Shown: piece by piece, positions 52,979-60,334 of the stretch
Numbering within the stretch: position 1 is the stretch's first letter
How the letters are laid out: each line of letters opens with the position of its first letter
Source of the DNA: Rhodocyclales bacterium
Lineage (GTDB): Bacteria; Pseudomonadota; Gammaproteobacteria; Burkholderiales; Rhodocyclaceae
Reading direction: 5' to 3'
Length of the DNA stretch: 64,000 nt
Assembly (NCBI GenBank): GCA_028292505.1
Contig: JAQGMF010000009.1
Coordinates: forward strand, 1-64,000
Notes under the pieces: model-generated
Told to the model about the DNA's origin: nothing
The model's database searches: none
The model's input: the letters and a program-made list of their open reading frames with translations, nothing else
Position numbers and translations under genes: made by a program

Positions 52979-53007
52979 TTGACGCAGCTACGTTGTGTAT
53001 ATACACT
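52979..53007 (+). promoter_or_regulatory. brnTA promoter and palindromic operator
   Basis: -35 TTGACG (52979-52984), 17 nt, -10 TACACT (53002-53007). A perfect 12-bp palindrome, GTGTATATACAC (52995-53006), overlaps the -10. Autoregulation by BrnA or the BrnTA complex, known for this family, is inferred. Confidence 0.7.
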
Positions 53008-53013
53008 TAGTTA

Positions 53014-53292
53014 ATGGAGTTCACCTGGTCTGAAGCTAAACGCCACCTGAACTTGAAGAACCATGGGCTAGATTTCGTTGACGCCCCGAGAGTCTTCGAA
53101 GGCATAACGTTCACGTTTGAAGATGATCGCTTTACCTACGGCGAACAACGCTTCGTGACATTGGGTCTCCTCCTCGCAGGCATTCCCGTCTCAATCGTGC
53201 ACACGGAGAACAAACATGAAATCCGCATCATCTCCTTCCGCAAGGCAACCCGCCGCGAAACGCAAATCTACTTCGATGAAATCAAAAACTGA
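53014..53292 (+). CDS. brnT: Cassette 17: BrnT-family ribonuclease toxin
   Basis: 92 residues with the BrnT pattern: FTWSEAKRHLNLKNHGLDFV, RFTYGEQRFVTLGLLLAG, EIRIISFRKATRRE. BrnT is an RNase that blocks translation. It is encoded with its antitoxin in the order toxin then antitoxin, as in Brucella BrnTA. Its own promoter in a cassette is consistent with addiction that stabilises arrays. The end overlaps the start of the antitoxin ORF. Confidence 0.92.
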   Translation: MEFTWSEAKRHLNLKNHGLDFVDAPRVFEGITFTFEDDRFTYGEQRFVTLGLLLAGIPVSIVHTENKHEIRIISFRKATRRETQIYFDEIKN

Positions 53293-53530
53293 TTGGGCTC
53301 GTCTTGAGTCAAAGAAGGTTACTTCCAAAGCAACCGAAGACCATCCAGAAGCTGATGTCCGCCACGTCGTTCGCGGCATCGTACGGCGCGGGCTCCAGCC
53401 TCTGCCACCCAAGGCATCTATCTCGCTGCGGCTCGATCAAGATGTGCTGGAGTGGTTCAAGGCGCAAGGCGCTGGTTATCAAACCCGCATCAACAGTGTG
53501 CTACGCGCATTCCGCGATGCCTCGGTCTAA
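53216..53530 (+). CDS. brnA: Cassette 17: BrnA-family antitoxin
   Basis: 104 residues from ATG 53216, overlapping brnT by 77 nt; a later ATG at 53276 (within the overlap) may be the true start. The C-terminal ribbon-helix-helix region reads ISLRLDQDVLEWFKAQGAGY with QTRINSVLRAFRDA, matching BrnA, which neutralises BrnT and represses the operon. Confidence 0.9.
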   Translation: MKSASSPSARQPAAKRKSTSMKSKTDWARLESKKVTSKATEDHPEADVRHVVRGIVRRGLQPLPPKASISLRLDQDVLEWFKAQGAGYQTRINSVLRAFRDASV

Positions 53531-53617
53531 CACTACAGTCAAAGGGATCGCCAAAAACCGCGCTTTTGGCTCCCTCCGCGCTACGCGCTCTGGCGCCCCC
53601 TCACTTCCACGTTAGGC
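53525..53617 (+). repeat. attC17
   Basis: GTCTAAC to GTTAGGC, 93 nt, main subfamily; stem CCAAAAAC-CGC-GCTTTTGG with altered loop and one mismatch. Confidence 0.88.
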
Positions 53618-53624
53618 CGAACCG

Positions 53625-53957
53625 ATGTCTGAATATGACACGGCGCTGTCGTCGTACCAAAAATGGAATCGCGTTGGCGTTCGTGCATTCGTCGGCCTTA
53701 TTGTGGCTTTATTTGCAGGCATTCTTTGCTCGCCCAGGCTTCCCACTCTAGGGTCGGTGCTTCTCGCAGCAACAGGAGTTTTGAGCCTTACGTTTATCTT
53801 CGCTATTTTCCGCACACAGTCATTTCGATGCCCTAGGTGCCAAAAGAGATTTGCCCCAAGTAGACGTGACGGTCGTGGTAGGGGAAGGTACTGTCAAAAT
53901 TGTGGCCTCCCTGCATATGACAAGAAATGTAATCCTAGCCAAGACTTGAGCGACTAA
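53625..53957 (+). CDS. Cassette 18: membrane protein with C-terminal zinc ribbon
   Basis: 110 residues. Two membrane segments (VGVRAFVGLIVALFAGIL and LGSVLLAATGVLSLTFIFAI), then a cytoplasmic CxxC...CxxC zinc ribbon: FRCPRCQKRF and RYCQNCGLPAY. Function unknown. About 90 nt without a gene follow before the last attC. Confidence 0.8.
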   Translation: MSEYDTALSSYQKWNRVGVRAFVGLIVALFAGILCSPRLPTLGSVLLAATGVLSLTFIFAIFRTQSFRCPRCQKRFAPSRRDGRGRGRYCQNCGLPAYDKKCNPSQDLSD

Positions 53958-54046
53958 ACTTGGCAATCTATCCAACGACAAATTCTAAAAGTCGGCCTAT
54001 ATCCCCTGCCAAACCAGCAAGGCATCAACCACACAGCTCACACCCA

Positions 54047-54137
54047 GCCTAACACTGCAGTCGAGTGGATCGCCACAAGCTGCGCTTGTGGTTCTCTCCG
54101 CGCTGCGCGCTCCCGCGCCCCGTCATTTGCAATAGCC
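54047..54137 (+). repeat. attC18 (degenerate terminal site)
   Basis: GCCTAAC starts a main-subfamily attC with stem CCACAAGC/GCTTGTGG, but the right end reads CAATAGCC where GTTAGCC is expected, so the crossover core is destroyed. Marks the end of the array. Confidence 0.85.
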
Positions 54138-54299
54138 AACAATGTTTCCTGTTCTGCTGATGCAGGAGCGTGGGCCGGGTGACGCGATGACGGTGAAGGA
54201 CTACCAAGCTACAACCCGTCGTCGTGGGCTGCGAGGCAGCTGGAAGCCGTAACAGATTGATTTGACGTTGTCATGTTGTCTTGCTGTCCCACATAGAGC

Positions 54300-54460
54300 G
54301 ACCCTCACCCCGCGCCTTTGGCGCGCCCTCTCTTGCAGAGCGAGGAGGCTTCCAAAGCGTAGCCGTAAGCCCCTCTTCCCGTAGGGCGCTGCAGGGGTTT
54401 CGCGCAATCGGCTGGCAATGCCAGTCCTGGGGCGCCAAGGCGGGGTTGGGGTGAGGCGCA
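54300..54460. repeat. Palindromic repeat region, related to 31835-32064
   Basis: Contains CGGCTGGCAATGCCAG, GGGGTTTCGC and paired CCTCACCCCGC / GCGGGGTTGGGGTGAGG segments; the same arrangement appears at about 31860-31990. The 542-nt gap 54141-54682 holds no gene I can see, apart from this and a 10-bp inverted repeat GTTCTTGCAA (54549) / TTGCAAGAAC (54581), 22 nt apart, which could be a regulator site upstream of the next gene. Confidence 0.75.
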
Positions 54461-54682
54461 CTTCATGCTGTTACGGCCTCTTGGCATTTGTAGCAATTGG
54501 CGTTCAACAGCAATGATTTGGCATACCTAACCGCGGATTGACGCCTGCGTTCTTGCAAACAGCACGCACAACTTCTACTCTTGCAAGAACAGCGCAAACT
54601 CTGACACGGCGGGAAAGCTGCTATCGACAATGCCTCGAATTCGTCAATTACACGAACGAATTGCACCCCACGTATTTGCATA

Positions 54683-55954
54683 ATGAGCGTCCACACCCCG
54701 ACCTTGCCGGCTCCTGATTTTCGTATCTTGTTCGAGTCCGTTCCCGGGCTCTATCTTGTGCTGACGCCTGACCTTCACATCGTCGCCGTCAGCGACGCTT
54801 ACCTCACGGCAACGCACACGCAACGTTCGCAAATCCTGGGGCGTAATCTGTTCGAGATTTTCCCCGACAATCCGGATGACCCGACGGCTTCGGGCGTGCG
54901 CAATCTGCGTGCTTCGCTGGATCGGGTCCTGCAGCAACGCAAAACCGACGGCATGGCCATCCAGAAATATGATGTTCGACTTAACGGTGAAGAGGGCGGT
55001 GGTTTTGTCGAGCGTTACTGGAGCCCTCTCAATTCGCCTGTACTGGATGATGACGGCGACGTTGCTTATGTCATACATCGTGTCGAGGATGTCACCGAAT
55101 TCGTGCGTCTCAAGCAGCATGGCAACGAACAAGAGGCGCTCACGCGCGAGCTGCACCACCGGGCCGAGAGCATGGAAGCGGAAATCTATGCGCGCGCGCA
55201 GGAGCTGCAGGTGCGACATACCGAGCTGCAGGTGCTGGCAGCACAACTACAGGCCGGCAATGAGGAGCTGCAGAGTTTCGCTTATTCCGTATCGCATGAT
55301 TTGCGTGCGCCTTTGCGAGCGATCGACGGCTTTTCGCGTCTGCTTGCCAGCCGTGCGGAGGCCCGGCTGGACGACGAAGATCAACGCCTGCTGTCCGTCA
55401 TTCGCACGAGCAGCAAGACCATGGGGCAGTTGATCGACGATCTGCTGCAGTTCTCGCGCATGAACCGCGCGGAAATGCACGTGGGCCTGATCGACATGGA
55501 GGAAATGGTGCGGACGACCTGGGAAACGACCAAGGACGGTTTCACTGGCGGAATCGTGTTCGAACGACTACCAATGGTTTTGGGAGACCGTGCGCTCATG
55601 CAGGAGGTATGGGTTAACTTGTTCTCCAACGCCGTCAAATACAGCGCGAAAGTTGCGTCACCAAGCATTGTGGTGAAAGGAGAGATGATGCCTACCGAAT
55701 GCGTCTATCATGTACATGACAATGGTGTAGGTTTCGACATGCGCTACATCGACAAACTCTTCGGCATGTTTCAGCGGCTGCACAGTGCAGATGATTTCCC
55801 GGGCACGGGCATCGGCCTGGCGATCGTTTCGCGCATCGTTAACCGTCACGGCGGCCGCGTGTGGGCGGAGGCCAGCCCCGGCGAAGGCGCGCATTTTTAT
55901 TTTTCCCTGCCTGTTACAGAAGAAAGAGGACGTCCAAAAGATACCGCCCGCTGA
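54683..55954 (+). CDS. PAS sensor histidine kinase
   Basis: 423 residues. An N-terminal PAS domain (about 15-140, ending VEDVTEF), a coiled-coil linker with [12 protein letters not shown], then HisKA with phospho-accepting His205 in [14 protein letters not shown] (numbered from ATG 54683) and an HATPase domain: [11 protein letters not shown] (N), [12 protein letters not shown] (G1), [14 protein letters not shown] (G2). No membrane segment, so it senses something cytoplasmic; the closest relatives are bacteriophytochrome-like kinases but without a PHY domain. A gap of 64 nt separates it from a receiver-containing protein. Confidence 0.92.
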   Translation: MSVHTPTLPAPDFRILFESVPGLYLVLTPDLHIVAVSDAYLTATHTQRSQILGRNLFEIFPDNPDDPTASGVRNLRASLDRVLQQRKTDGMAIQKYDVRLNGEEGGGFVERYWSPLNSPVLDDDGDVAYVIHRVEDVTEFVRLKQHGNEQEALTRELHHRAESMEAEIYARAQELQVRHTELQVLAAQLQAGNEELQSFAYSVSHDLRAPLRAIDGFSRLLASRAEARLDDEDQRLLSVIRTSSKTMGQLIDDLLQFSRMNRAEMHVGLIDMEEMVRTTWETTKDGFTGGIVFERLPMVLGDRALMQEVWVNLFSNAVKYSAKVASPSIVVKGEMMPTECVYHVHDNGVGFDMRYIDKLFGMFQRLHSADDFPGTGIGLAIVSRIVNRHGGRVWAEASPGEGAHFYFSLPVTEERGRPKDTAR

Positions 55955-56018
55955 AATATCGTTCTGCCATATTCCCACCCATCGCTTAGCGTTTTAGTAG
56001 CAAGGAACAAAGGATTTC

Positions 56019-58103
56019 ATGCAGCCCAAGATTTTGCTTCTTGAAGATTTGCCAGCCGACGCCGAACTGGTACAGATGGAGTTGATGCTGGGGGGCATCG
56101 ACGCGGAGATACTGCGGGTGGCCTCGCGCGAGACCTTTGTTAACGCATTGGCGAAGTTTCAGCCGGACATCATCCTCTCCGATTTCAATCTGCCGGGCTT
56201 CAGCGGCATGTCAGGCCTGGAAATCCGCAACCAGCAGGCACAAAACGTTCCTTTCATTTTCGTCACCGGTTCGCTCGGCGAGGAAATGGCCGTGTCGACC
56301 CTGCGCAGCGGCGCCACCGATTTCGTGCTCAAGGACCGCATGGCGCGGCTGCCGGCAGCGGTGTCCGCCGCACTGGATTCCTCTGCGCAGCGCGAGGAGC
56401 GCGAGCGTGTCGATCGCGAACTGACCACCGAGCGCAGTCTCATGCAAGCGGTGCTGGATGCCGCACAGGCCATGATCGTCGTGCTCGACCACAACGGACA
56501 CATCATGCATACCAATGCGGCGGCCGGGCGCATGACTTCGCAGTCCCGTCCGGACATGATCGGCAACAAGTTCTGGGAAGCCATGTCGCAAAGCGACCAA
56601 TCGGAAACTGTTCGCCAGCACATTCAGGCTGCACTCGATTCTCACGACGACTCGCCGCTGCCAAGTTGGCCGATGGTCACGCATGCCGAGCGCACAGTGA
56701 TCTGCTCTTCGGCGAAGTTGCCAAGCAACTATCGCGGCGAGCGTCTGGTCGTGTGTGGCATCGACGTCACCGATCAGGAGCGCGCCGAAAGGCACGCCTT
56801 CTTCCTCGGCCACTTCGACCCGATCACCAATCTGCCCAACCGCAGACACTTCCTGCAGCAACTCTCCGAATACTGCAACCGCCGCGACAGCGACACGGGC
56901 ACGGCACTGGTCATCATGATGATCGGCATGGTGCGCGCGCAGGAAATTGCCGACAGCTATGGCGACGCTACCTTCAATCAGGTGCTGATCGAGATGGTGC
57001 GGCGGCTGCGGGTATGGCAATCGCACGCCGACTTGCTGGCACGCGTTGCCGACAGCAGTTTCGCACTGGCTTTCGAAGTCGGTCGCGGTCCCGATCTGGA
57101 CATGCTGGTGCCGCACATCCTGGAACAGTTACGCGAGCCGATCACCGTCGGTCAATCGCAGATATTGCCGGCAGTACACGGTGGTCTGGCACTGTATCCG
57201 GACAATGCCAGCGAAGCCGGGTTGCTCCTGCAGGCTGCAGAATCGGCCCTGCATTGCGTCACCCCGGAGACGACGCAGAACTTCGCCTTCTACACACCGC
57301 TGTTATCCGACCAGATACGCGAGCGCTTGCTGCTGGAAGGCGAATTGCGCGAGGCCCTGAAGACGGACGACCAACTCATTCTGCATTATCAGCCGCAGGT
57401 CGACATCGCGACGGGACAAGTGATCGGTCTGGAAGCACTGATCCGCTGGCGGCATCCACGCCTGGAGTGGTTGCCGCCTGCGCGCTTCATACCGCTTGCC
57501 GAAGTCTGCGGATTGATGGTGCCGCTGGGTCGCTGGGTTATGCGTAGAGCATGCCAGCAGTTGCGCGACTGGAAAGTGCAGGGATTCATCGCGCCAACAG
57601 TTGCCATCAATCTCTCGGCCGGACAATTTTCGGCACCGTCCCTGATCGATGACGTTGGCATTACACTGCGCGAGTTTGGCGTGGAGCCGCATCAGTTGGA
57701 ACTCGAACTGACCGAATCGGCGAGTATGAGTCACCCCGAGGCAAGCATCGTCATCATGCAACAGCTGCGCAATATGGGGCTCAAGATCGCCATTGACGAC
57801 TTCGGTACGGGTTACTCGAACCTGAGTTACTTGAAGCGCTTCCCTGTCGACAGGCTCAAGCTGGATCAGGCCTTCGTGCGCGACATCATGACCGACGCGG
57901 ACGATCTTGCCATTTCACGCGCCATCATCGCGATGGCACATCAGTTGCGGCTCGAAGTGGTGGCCGAAGGTGTCGAAACCCGCGAGCAACTCAAGCTGCT
58001 CGCTGGCGCGGGATGCCGCACAGTGCAGGGCTATCTGTTCAGTCGGCCGGTAGCTGCCGAAGTTTGCCAGGCGCTCGTGCAGTTGCCATTTGCCGTTTAC
58101 TAG
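56019..58103 (+). CDS. REC-PAS-GGDEF-EAL protein, candidate c-di-GMP phosphodiesterase
   Basis: 694 residues. Receiver (about 1-125, acceptor Asp in IILSDFNLPGFSG), PAS (about 140-260), GGDEF (about 270-430) in which the active-site motif reads RVADSSFAL, so inactive as a cyclase, and an intact EAL domain (GLEALIRWRHP, ELTESASMSHPE, DDFGTGYSNLSYL, VAEGVET). It should hydrolyse c-di-GMP, controlled by phosphorylation of the receiver. It follows the PAS kinase by 64 nt and is the likely partner. Confidence 0.93.
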   Translation: MQPKILLLEDLPADAELVQMELMLGGIDAEILRVASRETFVNALAKFQPDIILSDFNLPGFSGMSGLEIRNQQAQNVPFIFVTGSLGEEMAVSTLRSGATDFVLKDRMARLPAAVSAALDSSAQREERERVDRELTTERSLMQAVLDAAQAMIVVLDHNGHIMHTNAAAGRMTSQSRPDMIGNKFWEAMSQSDQSETVRQHIQAALDSHDDSPLPSWPMVTHAERTVICSSAKLPSNYRGERLVVCGIDVTDQERAERHAFFLGHFDPITNLPNRRHFLQQLSEYCNRRDSDTGTALVIMMIGMVRAQEIADSYGDATFNQVLIEMVRRLRVWQSHADLLARVADSSFALAFEVGRGPDLDMLVPHILEQLREPITVGQSQILPAVHGGLALYPDNASEAGLLLQAAESALHCVTPETTQNFAFYTPLLSDQIRERLLLEGELREALKTDDQLILHYQPQVDIATGQVIGLEALIRWRHPRLEWLPPARFIPLAEVCGLMVPLGRWVMRRACQQLRDWKVQGFIAPTVAINLSAGQFSAPSLIDDVGITLREFGVEPHQLELELTESASMSHPEASIVIMQQLRNMGLKIAIDDFGTGYSNLSYLKRFPVDRLKLDQAFVRDIMTDADDLAISRAIIAMAHQLRLEVVAEGVETREQLKLLAGAGCRTVQGYLFSRPVAAEVCQALVQLPFAVY

Positions 58104-58175
58104 GCGCCACGATTCGTCCTATCTCAACGAAAGTCTGTTCCAATACGACGACTTTCTGTCACGTAGTTCGAATTG

Positions 58176-59207
58176 ATGAATACCGGATCACTGCCTGATT
58201 CACAGTCTGATTCACAGCCGGATTCGAGGCCTTTCGCCACGCTCTCGCCCGACACGCTGTTGGATGCCATCGATAGCCTGGGCCTGCGCACCGACGGGCG
58301 ACTATCGCCGCTCAACAGCTTCGAGAATCGCGTCTATCAGATCGGCATCGAGGACGCGCAGCCGCTGATAGCCAAGTTCTACCGGCCTGCGCGCTGGAGC
58401 GACGCCGCCATCCTCGAAGAGCATGCCTTCACGCGCGCACTTGCCGAAGCGGAAATTCCCGTCGTGGCGCCACTCGAATTCGCTGGTCGCACGCTGCATC
58501 ATCATGGCGATTTCCGCTTTGTGCTTTACCCGCGACTACGCGGTCGCGCGCCGGAATTTAGCGACGAGACGGCGCTGACGTGGATGGGCCGCTTCATCTC
58601 GCGCATCCACGCGCTCGGCGAACAGGCCGCCTATGCGGACAGGCCATCACTGAGCGTCGAACGCCTGGGAGACGACTCACAGGCCTGGCTGGCGGCGCAC
58701 GATCTGATTCCGCCGGACTTGCTCGACGCCTGGCAGGGCACGGTGGTACGTGCCATGGAAAATGTGCGCGCATGTTTCGCGCAGACAGGCGCGGTACAAC
58801 AGTTGCGCATCCATGGCGACTGTCATGCAGGCAATGTCCTGTGGGCCGACGACGGACCATGGTTCGTCGACTTCGATGACACCTGCATGGGCCCGGCAAT
58901 ACAGGATTTGTGGCTGCTACTGTCAGGCGACCGCGACAGCATGTCGCGCCAGCTCGGTGCCGTGCTGCGCGGCTATCGGCAATTCCGTGATTTCAACCCT
59001 GGCGAGTTGCAACTCGTCGAAGCCTTGCGCACGCTGCGTCTGATCCATTATGCCGCGTGGATAGCACGGCGCTGGGACGATCCAGCCTTTCCCGTGGCAT
59101 TCCCCTGGTTCGGCACGCCGCGTTACTGGCAGGATCGCATCCTCGAACTCAAGGAGCAGATCGCCGCCATGGAAGAGGCGCCTCTCGTGCCGGCGGGACT
59201 CGATTGA
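58176..59207 (+). CDS. srkA: Stress response kinase SrkA (YihE/RdoA)
   Basis: 343 residues from ATG 58176; a TTG at 58173 is less likely. The APH-like kinase fold shows SPLNSFENRVYQIG, ALAEAEIPVVAPLEFA, the catalytic loop RIHGDCHAGNVLW and metal site WFVDFDDTCMGP. In E. coli SrkA protects from stress-induced death. A repeat DSQSDSQPDSRP is seen at residues 8-19. It overlaps the next gene by 4 nt (TTGA). Confidence 0.93.
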   Translation: MNTGSLPDSQSDSQPDSRPFATLSPDTLLDAIDSLGLRTDGRLSPLNSFENRVYQIGIEDAQPLIAKFYRPARWSDAAILEEHAFTRALAEAEIPVVAPLEFAGRTLHHHGDFRFVLYPRLRGRAPEFSDETALTWMGRFISRIHALGEQAAYADRPSLSVERLGDDSQAWLAAHDLIPPDLLDAWQGTVVRAMENVRACFAQTGAVQQLRIHGDCHAGNVLWADDGPWFVDFDDTCMGPAIQDLWLLLSGDRDSMSRQLGAVLRGYRQFRDFNPGELQLVEALRTLRLIHYAAWIARRWDDPAFPVAFPWFGTPRYWQDRILELKEQIAAMEEAPLVPAGLD

Positions 59208-59596
59208 AGGCCGGAAAGACAGTGGTTGCGCCCTGCCCGTGTGGCAAAGGCGCTTACGCCGACTGTTGCGAGCCATTGCATCGTGGCACTCCGGCAGCAA
59301 CGGCTGAAGCCCTGATGCGCTCGCGCTACAGCGCCTATGTGCTCGATCTGAGACCCTATCTGCTCGCCACCTGGCATCGCGACACACGCCCGGCCGAGCT
59401 GACGCCTGATGCCGAGGGCACGCGATGGCTGGGGCTCGAAGTGCGCAAACATGACCCGCACGACGACACCGCCACAGTGGAGTTCGTCGCCCGTTATAAA
59501 TTGGGTAGTCGCGCTTACCGGCTGCATGAAATCAGTCGCTTCATGCGCGAAGAAGCGCACTGGTACTACGTCGATGGCGAATTGTTGGAAAAATAA
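59204..59596 (+). CDS. YchJ-like UPF0225 SEC-C protein
   Basis: 130 residues from TTG 59204, which overlaps the srkA stop; GTG 59222 is an alternative. N-terminal SEC-C zinc motif CPCGKGAYADCCEPLH, then the UPF0225 core MRSRYSAYVLDLRPYLLATW, LRLGLEVRKHD-like strand and YVDGELLE end. Function unknown. Coupling to srkA suggests a shared stress role. Confidence 0.9.
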   Translation: MKAGKTVVAPCPCGKGAYADCCEPLHRGTPAATAEALMRSRYSAYVLDLRPYLLATWHRDTRPAELTPDAEGTRWLGLEVRKHDPHDDTATVEFVARYKLGSRAYRLHEISRFMREEAHWYYVDGELLEK

Positions 59597-59687
59597 TTGC
59601 GCGCGTCGAACGCGGGTCAGGGTCTACCCGCTTGCCATGCAGCTCACGTGACCCATAATGAAGGATGATTTCCTTGCGGAGGATTCC

Positions 59688-60137
59688 ATGAGTTCGTCTT
59701 TGCCTGCCGCACGCGCATTCCTGCGCCACCCAACCGATGTACCGATACAGATTCACGCTCAACCGATTCAAGGACTTGTCAGCCAGCGCCTGATGGACGT
59801 GAGTCTGGGCGGTTTGGCCTGCCGCTCCGAGTGCGAGATGGATGTAGGTACGCACGTAGACGTGTGCATCGAGCTGGTCAGCCCGCCCTTCCAGGCCGAG
59901 GGTCGGGTCGCCTGGTGCCGCCATCGCAATGGGCACTGCGAATTGGGCATCCAGTTTCTGCAGAACGAGGATGCCTTCGCCGCCCGCATGGTCGAGCAGA
60001 TTTGTCACATCGAACACTATCGCAATGAAGTGATGCGCCTCGAAGGCCGCGTGCTGGATGCCCAGGACGCCGCCGAAGAATGGATCAGCAAGTACGCCTC
60101 GGATTTTCCTGGCCTGCGCAGCTTTCTGACCAAGTAG
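59688..60137 (+). CDS. PilZ-domain c-di-GMP-binding protein
   Basis: 149 residues from ATG 59688, chosen because GGAGG lies 6 nt upstream (59678-59682). Motifs: RAFLRHPTD (RxxxR) and DVSLGGLAC ([D/N]xSxxG), the two c-di-GMP contacts; then VEGRVAWCRHRNGHCELGIQ-type strands and a C-terminal helical tail of about 40 residues. An effector of c-di-GMP signalling; its partner is unknown. Confidence 0.9.
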   Translation: MSSSLPAARAFLRHPTDVPIQIHAQPIQGLVSQRLMDVSLGGLACRSECEMDVGTHVDVCIELVSPPFQAEGRVAWCRHRNGHCELGIQFLQNEDAFAARMVEQICHIEHYRNEVMRLEGRVLDAQDAAEEWISKYASDFPGLRSFLTK

Positions 60138-60334
60138 CCTCCTTTCCGGAAGCCGCTTTTCGCCTCCCACCGCCCACCCGCAATATCTTCAGCACGGCGC
60201 GGTGCTAATATTGGCGCCGGTTTACCACGTGTTCCGACGCCACATCCTCGCAAAGCCCTGCCTGCGCCTGACCGCTTCTCTGGTCTCGTCAATTTGCCAA
60301 TCGCTCCTCGATAAAGAGCGGGAAAGTAGAAATT

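Larger units (their letters stand above)
41776..54137. mobile_element. Chromosomal-type integron: intI plus array of 18 attC sites
   Basis: A minus-strand integron integrase is followed on its right by a candidate attI and a run of cassettes, each ending in an attC with RYYYAAC and GTTRRRY ends. All attC have the same orientation, as expected for integrase-driven insertion at attI. The array spans about 11 kb. Most attC share one 90-93 nt family, which is typical of sedentary chromosomal integrons rather than mobile ones. No transposase, resistance gene or transposon end was found at its edges. Confidence 0.95.

Noticed and set aside
41776-54137. CRISPR array
   Set aside because: The repeats are about 90 nt, spaced by hundreds of bases with ORFs, and have RYYYAAC/GTTRRRY ends: they are attC sites. 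No cas genes.
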